Shown here one piece after another: positions 40,736 through 52,911 of a stretch of 56,579 nucleotides of DNA (positions within the stretch are counted from its first letter, which is position 1; each line of letters begins with the position of its first letter). The stretch comes from Allomyces macrogynus ATCC 38327. Taxonomy: Eukaryota; Blastocladiomycota; Blastocladiomycetes; Blastocladiales; Blastocladiaceae. Location: positions 1,137,474 to 1,194,052 of the forward strand of contig GG745341.1 of assembly GCA_000151295.1 (NCBI GenBank), written 5' to 3'. The notes beneath the pieces were generated by a model. It saw nothing but the letters and a program-made list of their open reading frames with translations, did not search any database and was not told the DNA's origin. Made by a program: the position numbers and the translations under genes.

Positions 40736-43700
40736 ATGCCGCGCCGCCGCGGCCGCGCGCACCCGCAACATGGCGGCAGCGGCACCGACGACGATGCCGC
40801 AGCGGGTCACCCGCGCGGTCATGACTTGGCGCCGCCCGCAGCGGCGCCCACTCCACCGGCGCCTCCACTGCCGCCGCTCGTCCCTCCAAGTCCCGGCTCA
40901 CGACGCGCTGACGCGGTCAGCTCGCCGACGCTCATGATGCCCGGGTCGCCACTGACCGTACCAGCGCCGCCGCCGCCGCGCGCGCTGATGGGTGCGGCGA
41001 TTCCGCTCGTGGTACGTTCATTGGGTGGTGGAGTGTTACGCGGCGCCACTGCGACGACCGACTCACCACCAATCGCCACCGCTCGCCGTCAATCTATCCG
41101 CCCAGCCCATCCCCACGTCCGCGTCCGCGTCCGTATCGCACGTGCCGCGCATGCCGCACCTGCCACCGCGCCCGGGCACGGCGCCCCCGGCGTCTGGCGA
41201 CATCGTCGCCGCCGCCGACCACCATCCGCACCGCCCACGCATCCGCCCATCCGACCTGCACCTACGCATCTATGACGACTCGGAGATCCGCGCGCCCGCG
41301 CCCGTGCGGTCCATGTCGCTCGCCGGCGCTGCCGGCCGGCGCGGGTCCGCCAACTCGACGCGCCAGCGCAATCTCGCGCCGCCCCCGCCATCCTCGCCCT
41401 CGTCGGCCGTATCGGCCGCGCCGCGGTCGCCGTCGCCGCTCGCGACATTCCAGGCGACGACGGCATCCCCCGCGGAAACGCTGACGCGCGCGTCGGCTGA
41501 TTCCGCGCACGTACATCGCCGTCGGGGATTTGATCGCGTTGAGTCGATGCACTCGCTCGACCCGGCCCCGCCACGGACCGTCTCGGTCGGGGCCACGCGC
41601 GGGAGCGCCGCGACGGCGCGGTCCGCACTCGTCCCGGACGTGTTGGTTACGGTGGCAAATGACGCCGAGGCCGCGCTGACGACGGCCGTCGGGCGTTTGC
41701 ATGCGTTGTCACAGAATTTCATTGCCCAACGGCCCGTGCCGTCGCCCGTCGTCATGCGCCGCGCGACAAATGTCTCGCTCGCGTCTTCGACCGCCGCGAC
41801 CACCGGGGGGAGTAGTGCGGTCGGGTCGCCGCTAGTGCACCGCGTGGACTCGATCAACGGCGGTAACGCGCAGCTGCGCCGCCGGTTCCGCCGCCGCGCG
41901 ACGATCCGGGACCGTGATGCATGGGTTACCGCGTCGGTGCTTGCCGCGGATACGGGCGATTCGGTCATCGACGTTGCCGGGATGATCGGCAGTCCGTTAC
42001 GCCCCCCACCGCCGGTGACTGACCTCGAAGCCGGGCAAGCGGCACCATCGGGAGATGAATCGGCAGCACCCGCGCTCCCGCCGCGCTCCGACGCCGTGGT
42101 CGTCGAGGAAGTGCCCGACGAGGAAGCCGCCGCGGCCGCCGCGGCCGTGCCCGCGCCGCTCGCGCTGACCGACGTCTCGGCACTCCCGGCGTGCCAGGCG
42201 CCGCCACCCGCATCCGCGTCTGCCCTGTCCCGCGGCCTGTCAGCGCTCGCGGTGCGCATCATGGGCGACGAACGCAACCACATGCACGCGAAGGTGAACC
42301 TGATGCCGCACCGCGCGTCGTCGACAGCGTCGGTGAAAGGCGGTAAGGCCAGGCATCGCCGCACGCCGTCGGCGAGCGCTATGTCGGCGGTGTCAAGAAC
42401 GTCAACGGCACCGTCGGCACTGTCGGTACCGCTCGGTGCCGTCGGGCCCGCAGGCGCGTCGCCAAGGCCGGTCCCGACGTCCCCGCTGGCCGGGGTCCCG
42501 GAGACGATGGGGACGTCGTCGCACGAACTGATGGCGTCGTTGACGGGGAAAGCCGTCAAGGAGTCGCCCGCCGGGTCGTCCCGCCCATCAACGGGCGTGA
42601 CCACGCCGAGAATTGAAGTTTGTCCGCCGTCGCCCACGGTGTCCGCGGCTCAGGCGAAACCGGTGTCGCCAATCGCCGCGCCACCGGGACCCGCGCCGAA
42701 CGTGGTCGTGATTGTCAACAATATCGTGCTACTCGGCAAGTCGCTCTACTTGTTCCCGCCGACGTCGGCATTCCGGCAAGCCTGTGCGCGGCTCGTCACC
42801 TCGGGCAAGACCAAGGCCGCCACGATTTTGTTGCTGCTCGCGCAGTGGCTGGCAATGGCCGTGCGTGCCTGGCAGCCGAATGAGGCCAACAAGTTCACGC
42901 TCCTGAACTCGCCGTACGAACTGGTCCTGATCCCGATCTTTGCGCTCTATACGCTCGAACTCGGCGCGAAACTCGTCGCATTTGGCGGCCTCGTCATGCC
43001 GACGGCCCCCGACCCGGACCAGCTCGAATACTACGCGCTCGACCACGACCTGATGCCGGAACCGGTGACACTCGACGACGACGACGCGTTCGACGACCCG
43101 CCCACCGAGGACGCCGACCCGGACGCCAACGACCTCCCGCCGCCACTTCCTCCAAGGTCCCTGTCGCCGCCGCCATTGCCGCCAAGGCCGCACGCGGCGC
43201 TCCTCCTGAAACCGGCATTGCGGAACACGTTCAACCGGCTCGACGCACTGGCCATTTCGGCGTTTTGGATGTACGCGATTGTCGGACTGACCACGGGCGA
43301 CGCCAAGTCCACCGGCGGCGGCGGGTGGGGATTGCTCTGGCTCTTGCGCGGTCTGGCCGCGTTGCGCCCGTTCCGGTTCCTCGCTCTGACTGAGGGAATG
43401 AACATGATCCTCGACTCGCTCAAGGCATCGCGCCGCTTGCTGCGGCACGTCATGGTGTTTGTCTTCTTCTTCTTTGTCGTCGCGGCCATTACCGGGGTCT
43501 TGGCGTTCAAGGGGTCCCTGCGTAGGCAGTGCTTGGTGGATCTCGGGCCGAAAATGGGCGGGGAGACGGCGGTTTCGCCGACGCGGTACTGCGGCGGGTA
43601 TTGGGATCCCGATGGGGAGAAGTTGGCGCCGCAGTGGCCCAATCTCGAGGGCGGGTTTGGGAAAAACGCCATGGCCGCGACGCCCGAAGGCGTCGTCAAG

Positions 43701-46700
43701 GGGTACGTGTGCCCGGCGCCGCAGGTGTGCATGGCGATGCAGCCGAACCCGCACAATGGCGAGGCGAGTTTTGATAATATTGCCGCGGCGCTGCTGTTGG
43801 TGTTTATGGTCACGTCGACGGAGACGTGGTCCGAGGTACGTTCGTGGACATCGCGGTTGGGGAGGTGGAGCGGGGGACTCACGGTTGTGTGTGTTCTAGT
43901 TTCTCTACGCGACGATGCAGGCCGAAGGCGGGTGGGCCGCCGTCTACTTTGTCGCGGTCATTGTGATTCTCGGGTTCCTGCTCGTGCAGCTGTTCATTGC
44001 AGTCATCACCGAATCGTTTGCGTCCGTCCGCGCGCAGTACGCCGAGCGGCGCAAGTTGCGGCTCGCCGCGGCGCTCGATACGCCACCGCCGCTACCCGAC
44101 CGGCCCACCGACTCGGACGACCCCGACGCCGTCCCGCAAAAGGACGACGCCACCGGGTCAGCGACCTTGTCCGCGGCCATGTTCCAGTCGATGGCCGTGC
44201 TCGACCCCGGCGGCTCAGACGCGACCGCGATCATGTGCAAGCCGGACCCGAACGCGCCGCCGCCCTCGGCACCTGCGCGGATCATGGCGGCGCTGCGGCC
44301 GCGCGCGCATGTTTTGCTCAAGAACCCCGTCTGGAAACTGGCCTTTTTCTGCCTGACGGGCGTCTACACGGCACTCTCGATCCAGGTCGCCGGGCTCGGC
44401 GTGAAGCCCAAATGGCGCATCGCCATGGTCCCCGGCGAAGTCATGTTCACGATTTTTTTCGCGGTCGATACGGCCCTGGGTTGGCTCGCGGCCAAATCCA
44501 AGCGCGCCGCCGCGCGCGACCGCGCCTGGGATACGTTGCTCGCAGTCGTCACGGTACCCTTGCTCGCGGTCCCGCATAACCGGTACCTTGCCGGGTTCCA
44601 GGTCGCGCGGACGTATAAGTTGGTGACCGCGGTCCCGCCCGTACGCAAGCTGCTGACGACGACGACGCGCACGTTTGTGGGCATCGGGTCGGTCGGCCTG
44701 TTTATGGCGGTGACGCTGGCCGTCGCGAGTACGGTTGCGATGCAGTTGTTTGGCGGGGTCTACGCGGGCAGCAACCAGTGGCTGCACTTCAACGAGTTCA
44801 AGTCGGCGATCGTCACGCTGTTTGTCGTCATGACGGGGGATAACTGGACGGATCAAGTGTGGAGCAGTATGGCGGTACGCAGTGGGCAAGTCGTCGGGCC
44901 CGTCGTGTCGGCGGTGTTTTTCGTGTGCTGTTATGCACTGTTCAAGTACGTGTGCCTTCTTCGACTCGCGTCTTGGAAGACCGGAACTGACCTGCGTCTT
45001 TGTTCGATGTAGCTACGTGATCGGCAACCTGCTCGTCGTTGTGATTCTCGATGTCTTCGAACTGACCGACGCCGAAAAGCGGCAGCGGCAAGTGCAGCTC
45101 GTCGAGGACCAGGCCATGGGCAAGGTGCATCTCTCGCTCACGGGCAAGCTGCTCTACAAGTTGCGGCAGAGCCGGTGGTGGCCGACGGCGCCGCGGTTCT
45201 GGCACCAGCTCGTGAGGCGGTCCGGGTCGCCCGCGCCCGCCGCGGGCAACCATCCCGACCACATCATGCTCGGCGAGACCGCCGGGTCGAGCGACGCGTC
45301 ACTGCAGTCGTCGGGATCCGGGTCCGGCCCACGGAACAATAACCGCACGTCGACGACCGACCGGTTCCTGAACCGCAAGTCGCTGACCTACCTGTCGTTT
45401 GGCGATAACGTCCTGCAGCCGACCCTGCCGCGGCGGCCGTCGCTCGCGTCGAACACGACGACGTATGGGGTAAGGGCGATTGCCAGGAAGGTCGTCGAAT
45501 CGCGCGTGTTCCAGGCGCTGATCCTGGTGTCGATTGCCGGATCGATTGTTGTCGCCGCCATGGACACGCCGCTGCGCCGCCTGCGCGCAAAGCAGAACGG
45601 CAGTGTCATTGGGCAGCTCGGGGATACATTCTTCCACTTCGATATTGCCGTGATCGCCGTGTTTGGCGCCGAGTTCCTGATCAAGGTCGCGGCGCTCGGA
45701 CCGCTTGGGTACCTGCGCGACCCGTGGAACGTGCTCGACTTGACCGTGCTCGCGAGTATGGCCGCCGGGCTCGTCGCGACCGACGAGTTTGGTCGCGCCG
45801 TGCGTCTGCTGCGTGCGCTTCGGCCATTGCGCATCATTTCGTACTTTGTCACAGTGCAGTCGATTTTCGCGGCGCTCGTGTTTGGCTTCCCGCGAATTCT
45901 GTCTGCGGTGCTCTTCTCGCTGCTGATTCTGATCCCGTACGCGCTGTTTGGCATGTACCTGTTTGGCGACGGTGTGCTCATGTCGTGCAACGACGCGAGC
46001 GTCGCGGCGCGCGACGCCTGCATCGGCCTGTTTGCACGCCAGGCCAACTCGATCACGATCTGGACGCCGCGCGTCTGGGCCAACGCCTACTCGTCGTACA
46101 ACTTCGACACGTTTGGCGGCGCCCTGCTCACGCTCTTCATCTTCGCGTCGCGCGAGTCGTGGTCGACGTTCATGGCGTCGGCCATGGCGATTCGCGGGTT
46201 CGACGGGCAGCAGCTGGCGCAGTCGCCCGCCGACGCGCCGGGATGGGCCTGGTGGCACTCGCTCTACTTTGTCACGTTCATGGCGGTCGGGTCGCTCTAT
46301 ACGCTGAACCTGTTCATTGGTGTGATTATTCGCGCCATGGACGAACGGACGGGCGAGGCTTTCTTGACGCCGCCCCAAAAGACGTGGGCGAATGTGGCCA
46401 AGCGCATTCTGTCGTTGCGCCCGCGCGCGGTGCGCATGCCGTCGAGGTCGTGGATTGCCGCAACGTGTTTGGGTGTGCAGAGGCGGTTTGGGACGTACTT
46501 GTATTCGGTACGTTTTCTCGCTCGGTCGAGATCGAATTGGAGGAGCGAGGGGCACGCCGACTGACGATGTCGTTTCCCATATAGTTTATCACGTTCACGA
46601 TGACGATGCACGTCATTCTGCTCAGCACCGAGCATTTTGACCAACCCGCGTGGCTCGATACGGTTAAGGAAAACGTGTTTCTCGCGTTCGTGCTCATCTA

Positions 46701-48322
46701 CGTGCTCGAGCTGCTTTTGCGCATGGGCGCCATGGGCCCAAAACTCTTCTTCTACCAGTCCTACTGGAACTGGTACGATTTCGGCGTCACGGTGCTCGCA
46801 CTCGTCTTTGTCGCGGTGCAAATCTTTGGTACGTCCACGTCCGCTTTGCTCCGAATCGTTTGCGTAGTTAGGAAAGCTGACGGTGATTGGTATCTGTGTA
46901 GTCGACGACTTCTACTTTTCGCGACTGCAAAAGCTGTTCCTGATCGCATATGTGATCCGGCTCGCGCGGCGCGTGGACGGTCTGCACACGCTGTTCCAGA
47001 CGATGGGAACGTCGATCATGGATATTTCGCGCGTGTTTATCGTCTTGACGATCGTGCTGTTGTTCTTCACGCTCGTCATGCAAGGTGCGGACGGACGTTT
47101 CTTGCTCATCGTTTCGATTCCGCTCTAACGATGTGGGCACTCGACGGTATGTAGAGCTGTTTGGGCTCGTTCGATACGGCGCCAACTACAACGACAATGC
47201 CAGTTTCCGAACGCCGGGACAGGCGCTGCTGCTGCTGTTCCGTTTGCTCACGGGCGACAATTGGTGCGTGGATGTGATTTGTGCGGTCGCGGGTGGTCGA
47301 GCGCACAGAGATTGACGTTTTGCGCATTGGACTGATTAGGAATGACGTGATGAACGACGTCAAGGTCGAGGCGCCGCAGTGCCTGGTGCTCGGCACGAGT
47401 TACTTGCAGACGGATTGCGGGAACCGCTACATGGCGTTCACGCTGTTCATGACGTGCGTCGCCTTCTCCACCTCTTTCTCTCGCCCACCTCACTCGGCTC
47501 ACCCACCTCGCGCGCTTCCTCCAGGTTTTTCGTCTCGTGCTCGTACATCCTGCTCAACTTGCTCATCGCGATTCTGATCAACCAATTCGACTACGTCTTC
47601 ACGTCCAAGCACCATCAGCTCATCTCCGAGGACGACCTCAAGTCGTTCCGCGTGACCTGGGTCGAGCTCGACCCGGCCGCGACCGGGCGAATCCCGCAGG
47701 AGCAGATTCCGGCGCTTCTGAGGAAATTGGCGCCGCCGTTCGACTTCCAGATTTACGACCCGGACCACTCGGTCGCGAGCCTGTTGGCGCTCTGGCACAA
47801 GGACCCGGCAGGCCTGTCGGGCGTCAGCCCGATGGTCCTGAACGCGGTCGAGGAAATGGACCGGCTCGAGTTGCGCGCGCGGCGGCGGCGGTTCAATATC
47901 CTGCACTACGTACGTTGGCGCGTGGGGGGTTTCGAGGGAGGAGACGGGATGCTGATGCTCTGTGCGAATGTGTAGGACCTGAAATTCAAGTGCCGCAACG
48001 GGTACCTCACGTTCCAGGACGCGCTCATGACGCTCTGCCTGCATGTCGTCCCAATCGAGGATTACCTGACGTATGTTCCTTCTCCACCTTCTTTCTCCAC
48101 CCAGTCGCCGCTCACATTCTCCTTTGTTTCTGACTGGACAGGTTCGAGCAGTACAAGTTCCGCATCGATGAACTCGACCGCGTCAACCTGCACGTCGCGC
48201 GCGTGCGGTTCGCCGGCCTCTTCCGCACCGCCGTCGAGCGCCGCAGGTTCAAGCGGAGACAGCAGGAGAGACTGGCCGCCGCGGGCGCGTCGACAGCGAC
48301 GCTCGTGGATGCAGTGCGGTAG
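40736..48322 (+). CDS. CCH1: CCH1-like four-domain voltage-gated calcium channel alpha subunit
   Basis: Plasma-membrane cation channel. Eleven exons: 40736-41011, 41106-43835, 43900-44945, 45013-46507, 46585-46828, 46902-47084, 47155-47263, 47340-47453, 47525-47909, 47976-48070 and 48142-48322. They sum to 2286 codons with the stop (2285 residues). Residues 1-620 are a disordered Ser/Pro/Ala-rich N-terminus. The four repeats start near 625, 1140, 1510 and 1850. An S4-like segment is VRLLRALRPLRIISYF (repeat III); repeat IV has RLQKLFLIAYVIRLARRV. Pore loops are TSTETWSE (near 998), MTGDNWTD (1315), SRESWST (1733) and LLTGDNW (2026), so the filter ring is E/D/E/D. Pore helices end in QLFIAVITESFASV and LNLFIGVIIRAMDE. 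The C-terminal domain has EDDLKSFRVTWVELDPAATG, an EF-hand-like block as in calcium channels. Most donors are GTACGT or GTGCGT. Confidence 0.9.
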
Positions 48323-48994
48323 CGACCGGGCGGGCGGGCGGGCGGCCCCGTTTTTGTTCTTGGACGGGTGCATTTTTGGACACGGTCGCATTCCGCTCCT
48401 CGTTCCTCTTTCGTTTCTTTTGCTTTCCTTTCGCATACCTTGGTTTCTCTTTGCGGGCACGCGCGGCTTTGCTTGGCTGGCTGGCTGGGAATGGATGAAG
48501 AACACGATTTGGCGTCAATTTTTCTGCCATTTGGACGTGCCCGGCGGACCCAGGTCTTCATCAAGAATGCGGCAGGGCAATTGATGGCTGCTGACCGCGC
48601 ACGTCGTGCTCAGTCATCCTCGAGACGACAGTCGTCGCCGCCCTCACCGTCGCCCTCATTGCTCCAGCGACTCGCCCACGCCGGAGACGGAGGCGTTCAC
48701 CCATTTGTCACCAACAACGCCGGCGCTGGTCGATTGACATGGAGCAGACGCGTTGAGGCTCGCACAACCACCACCTTCGGTGCACCTGGCCTGCTTTCTC
48801 GAACCAGGCGCGCATTCAAAGTTGCAAGATGATTCACGCGCCGCCATTCCGGCGAACAGAGCACGGCCCAAGACGCGGGAACCTCGCTTTACCTCGTCGC
48901 TCTTGGCGCCGGTACAAAGAGGCCGACGTTCTGCGACGCGTCTCCTCCACCATTCCAGCAAACGGCCCGAGTTGCGCTTGTCTTCCACACTTCC
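48323..48994. other. Intergenic
   Basis: About 670 bases between the channel gene and the SDR pseudogene. I looked here for the missing SDR N-terminus (a GGTGRxGK motif) and did not find it. Confidence 0.45.
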
Positions 48995-49685
48995 AACGCG
49001 AACCTGACCGTGATTCAAGCGTCTATCACGGACCTGACCGCGACCCAACTCGCCGAGCACCTGCGCGGGTGCGACACGGTCGTCGTCACCCTCGGCCACC
49101 CGCGCACGGCCGCCGCGGCACGCGCGACCCCCGCGCAACTCATGACGAGCACCGGCCAGAAAAACTTTGCCGCGGCGGCCGAAATCCAGCCGTCGGGTCC
49201 GATCCGGCTGGTGCACCTGAGCAGCCATTTGGGTTTGGCGGTGGACGGCGATGCGAAACGCGGTCTCGGAGAGAAGATCCTGCTGTGCACGATGCAGGCG
49301 GTCCTGCCGCCGTTCAAGGATACGCTGGCGTGCGCCCGAATACCTGCGCGACGCAGCGCCCAAGGAGTACGTCGAGTGGGTCGCGTTGCGGCCGGCGAAT
49401 TATGTGGAAGGGGTCGAGGCGGTGGGGGAGTACGAGGTGGAGAAGAGTCGGCGAGGGGAGTTGGGATTGATGGGGTCGGGCGTCACGGTGCCGACTGTTG
49501 CGGTGGGCGAGATTTTGGCGACGCTGGTCTCGGACGACGAGGTGTTTGCCAAGTGGAAGGGGAAGTGGCCGGTCCTGTATGATCCGGCGACGATAAAGGC
49601 GGCGGGCGGCAAGAAGAAGAAAAAGGTGGAGAAAGGGGAAGATGCAACGACGTGCGAGCCTGCCACAGCACTGGCGACGGTATGA
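48995..49685 (+). pseudogene. NmrA-like SDR pseudogene (5' truncated, 1-nt frameshift)
   Basis: First of three tandem copies. Similarity to the intact copies begins at NANLTVIQASITDLTATQLA, where they have already encoded about 45 residues including the NAD(P)-binding GGTGRxGK loop; that part is absent. After FKDTLACA at about 49334-49337 the frame breaks at an extra C. The homologous sequence (EYLRDAAPKEYVEWVALRPA, then NYVEG) continues in the next frame to a TGA at 49683-49685. Two independent lesions make a functional product unlikely. The tail ends in a Lys-rich extension (GGKKKKKVEKGED). Confidence 0.8.
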
Positions 49686-50089
49686 TCATGAGGATGGCCG
49701 TTCGTATAGATAAATTTGCGATATTGTTGAATACGCGTTTTTGGCGCGCCCGGTGCCTGCTTGGTTCGATCTGAGCAATCCAATCGTGCGTGAGGACGTT
49801 GGAGACTCCGAGAGTAACATTGTCCACCCATTCAGTGAGGACGATCGAGTGGTCGTGTCCCGAGCCGGTGGTTAGTGGTTTCATGGGAGCCGAAGTAACG
49901 GAACGAAAGGCTGGGTTCCGATTGTTGCCCGTTTCGCGTCTCGTTTTGCTCCGAGAGACGCGTCGTGCATGTATCGTGGCCGCAGCTGCAAGCTTCGAAC
50001 ACGTTGAGTTGCTCGATCCTGGCAGGCAAGCTTAACTGTTTAGGCCTACGTCGCAGCTCTCCAACCACCAACCAGATCTTGATCCCACC
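49686..50089. other. Intergenic, promoter side of SDR copy 2
   Basis: About 400 bases, less GC-rich than the genes. No TATA box recognised. Confidence 0.4.
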
Positions 50090-50830
50090 ATGACCCAGCA
50101 CACAGTCCTCGTCGTTGGCGGCACTGGCCGCGTCGGCAAGCTCACCATCAAAGCCCTCCTCGCCCGCGGCGTCGCTGTACGCGCGATCGTGCGCTCCGTG
50201 CCTGCCGACTTCCCCACCAAAGACGCGAACCTGCAAGTCATCCAAGCGTCGATTGTCGAGCTGACCGTCGCTCAACTCGCCGAGCACCTGCGAGGGTGCG
50301 ACACGATGCTATGCACGCTCGGGCACCCGCGCAACGCCGGATCGATGCGCACGCCCGCTCTGCTCGTCACGGATACAGTCAAGAAACTATGCGCGGCAGC
50401 GGCCGATATCAAGCCAGCGACACCGATCCGGCTCGTGCTCCTGAGCAGTCACATCGGGCCCGTGATTGACGGCGACGCGAAACGTCCCCTGGGGGAGCGG
50501 GCCGCGCTGTGCATGTTCAACTTGGTCATGGCGCACTTCAAGGACGCGCAGGCGTGTGCCGATTTCTTGAGCGGTGGAACACACGAAGGCGTCGAGTACG
50601 CGGCTGTGCGCCCGGCCAACTTTGTCGAAGGTGCCGCCGAGCCGTACCAGGTGTTGGAGCATCGGCGCGCCGAGTTTGGAATGATGGGGTCGACCGTGAC
50701 GGTGTCGATGGCGTCGGTGGCCGAGTTTTTGGCGACGCTGGTCACGGACGACGCGGCGTTTTTGCAGTGGAGGGGCAAGTTCCCCGTGATGTGTGATCCG
50801 AAAACGATGAAGGGATTGGCCGGACAGTGA
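50090..50830 (+). CDS. NmrA-like NAD(P)-binding atypical SDR, copy 2
   Basis: Rossmann-fold protein, 246 residues, single exon, ATG 50090 (MTQHTVLVVGGTGRVGKLTI). GGTGRVGK is the dinucleotide-binding loop. RAIVRSVPADFPTKD follows the second strand, and its Arg suggests NADP preference. Then LAEHLRGCDTMLCTLGHPRN, PIRLVLLSSHIGPVIDGDAK and VEYAAVRPANFVEGAAEPYQ. The usual SDR YxxxK pair is not evident, as in regulatory or atypical SDRs of the NmrA and isoflavone-reductase-like group. The substrate is unknown. It is one of three tandem copies, probably recent duplicates, since long blocks (VIQAS, QLAEHLRGCDT, VRPANFVEG) are the same in copies 2 and 3. Confidence 0.85.
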   Translation: MTQHTVLVVGGTGRVGKLTIKALLARGVAVRAIVRSVPADFPTKDANLQVIQASIVELTVAQLAEHLRGCDTMLCTLGHPRNAGSMRTPALLVTDTVKKLCAAAADIKPATPIRLVLLSSHIGPVIDGDAKRPLGERAALCMFNLVMAHFKDAQACADFLSGGTHEGVEYAAVRPANFVEGAAEPYQVLEHRRAEFGMMGSTVTVSMASVAEFLATLVTDDAAFLQWRGKFPVMCDPKTMKGLAGQ

Positions 50831-51723
50831 TGGGGCAGACAGGAGCTGAAAGGACGCGCGTCGTAGACATGCCCTGACGCGCTTTTTCGCGTCGCTTGGG
50901 GTGGAGAATATATATTCAGGTGAGTACAAGGGAAAACATGGCTCGGCCACCATTTCGGCCGACCAGCGATCACATTTTGATGGCAGGATGTATCGATAGG
51001 CCCAACGCGGTCCGTGCGGTCATGAACACAGCGCACGAACACATTTTTGGCGACGGTGACCTCTGCATGCTGCGGCTCCCGCCTGGATCGCGACCGTGTT
51101 GTCGCGCTTGCCGCTGACACATCCGTCGGTTGCGCGTTCATAACCGGTCGCTCGTTATGCTCGTCAGCTGGACTCACCAAAAACTTGGCGGCGTGCTTCG
51201 CCGAGGAATTAAAAACAACAGCGGCATACACGCTGCCAAGCGCATGGGGTGGTGGACGAGGAATACCCGGCGCCGCCCCGGTGCTTCATCTTGGCGCCAA
51301 CCGAGAGCAACATGAACTCCCACTGTGAACATCGAGGCGGGCGCATTCGCTCGGCGTTCTCGAACAATGCAAGGTCAACGTTAATTACGACGCTGACAAT
51401 TGGCAGGAGTCGTCGAACCTGAACGTTCTCTCGTCCGGCCAGAGTCAAATGTTTGGCGAACAATCGTGTGCGCGCGCCAACCGCGTTCGCTTGCACCCCT
51501 TTGTTGGCGCCCTTTGGCTTCAAGACGCGACGCGACGTGGCCGGTGTAAGTTGCGGAAGCTCGCCGAGTCTTGGTCGCGCCGGCCGTCTTTCCCCGACCG
51601 CGCGGCACTTGGCAGTGCGACCGGTGCTCCTTGAAATACAGGCCCGCCGCTCCCACCCACCGACCAGCATCGCCTCGACTTTTACGTCCAAGCACTCCCC
51701 AACCAACCAAGTACTCCAGAACC
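50831..51723. other. Intergenic between SDR copies 2 and 3
   Basis: About 890 bases. No remnant of a further SDR copy and no other gene recognised. The last 80 bases before 51724 are CA-rich, like the leader of copy 2. Confidence 0.4.
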
Positions 51724-52518
51724 ATGACCCAGCACACGGTCCTTCTCGTCGGCGGCACGGGCCGCATTGGCAAGCTCGCAATGAACGAGATGCTCAACCG
51801 CGGCGCGACCGTGCGCGCGATCGTGCGCTCGGTCCCCGCCGACTTCCCGACGTCGAACCCGAACCTGCAAGTGATCCAAGCGTCGATTCTGGACCTGTCG
51901 GTAGCGCAGCTCGCCGAGCACCTGCGCGGGTGCGACACGATGATGTGCACGCTCGGGCACACGCCCAACTTCAAGGGCGCGTTCATGGCGCCCTACCGGC
52001 TCGTCACCGACGCGACCAAGCTGCTCTGCGAGGCCGCGGCCGAACTGAAGCCCGCCACGCCCATTCGGCTCGTCATGCTCTCGTCGATTGGGTTGCAGGT
52101 CGACGGTGACGACAAGCGCGGGCTCGGCGAAGGTGCCGTGCTCGGCATGATTGGTGCGACGCTCCCGCCGTTTAAGGACACGATTGCGTGCGCCAACTAC
52201 CTGCAGAAAAAGGTGGGCGAGGGTAAGCAGAACCCGCACGTCGAGTACGCGGCCGTGCGGCCCGCCAACTTTGTCGAAGGCCCGCAAGTGCCCTACACGC
52301 CGCTGCCCTCGCGGCCGGCCGCAGCGACGCTGTTCTCGCCGATCACCATGTCGATGGCGAACATTGCGCATTTCATGGCGACGCTCGCGACCGACATGGA
52401 CGCGTGGGCCACGTGGAAGGGCAAGTGGCCCGTGCTCTACCAGCAGGCACACAAGGATGGCGACAAGGCCGCGCCGGCGGCGGCCGCGGAGCCGGCAAAG
52501 GAGGAGGCCAAGGCATGA
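51724..52518 (+). CDS. NmrA-like NAD(P)-binding atypical SDR, copy 3
   Basis: 264 residues, single exon, ATG 51724 (MTQHTVLLVGGTGRIGKLAM). Same layout as copy 2: GGTGRIGK loop, RAIVRSVPADFPTSN, LAEHLRGCDTMMCTLGHTPN, PIRLVMLSSIGLQVDGDDKR, VEYAAVRPANFVEGPQVPYT. It has a short insert (KKVGEGKQNPH) before VEYAAV and an Ala/Glu/Lys tail (APAAAAEPAKEEAKA). It is the best preserved of the three and the likely functional paralogue. Function beyond NAD(P) binding unknown. Confidence 0.86.
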   Translation: MTQHTVLLVGGTGRIGKLAMNEMLNRGATVRAIVRSVPADFPTSNPNLQVIQASILDLSVAQLAEHLRGCDTMMCTLGHTPNFKGAFMAPYRLVTDATKLLCEAAAELKPATPIRLVMLSSIGLQVDGDDKRGLGEGAVLGMIGATLPPFKDTIACANYLQKKVGEGKQNPHVEYAAVRPANFVEGPQVPYTPLPSRPAAATLFSPITMSMANIAHFMATLATDMDAWATWKGKWPVLYQQAHKDGDKAAPAAAAEPAKEEAKA

Positions 52519-52911
52519 TGGAGTCGCGCTTTGCATTGTGGCGTGGGGTCGGTCATTTTTGCGTTACCTGGTCGCTTTTGGCGTCTTGTAGATATGGTTT
52601 TGTGTCTTTGCCGTTCGCGTCTTTTCCGATGAATTGCCTGAATCGCATCCGTACTTGCGTCTGCTTTCTGGTCGTGCGCTCCCAGCGTCTCGTCATGCCC
52701 TCTATCACTCTCGCGGTCCGATTTGAAGTGCAGGGACTGACACCATGCACCGGTCCGTACGGTCTAATCACTTACCCAAAATCGACCGACCGCTTGTCAA
52801 AAACAGTCAAATAATACAAAATGTCAACGACCAGGGCCCATCGTCCACCCAGAAGGACCACGCCGTCTTTGCGGTGTGCTCGCGGCTCGCGCGATCCATA
52901 TCAAACTGCAT
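52519..52911. other. Intergenic, convergent 3' ends
   Basis: About 390 bases between SDR copy 3 and the Mpo1-like gene. Nothing recognised. Confidence 0.4.
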
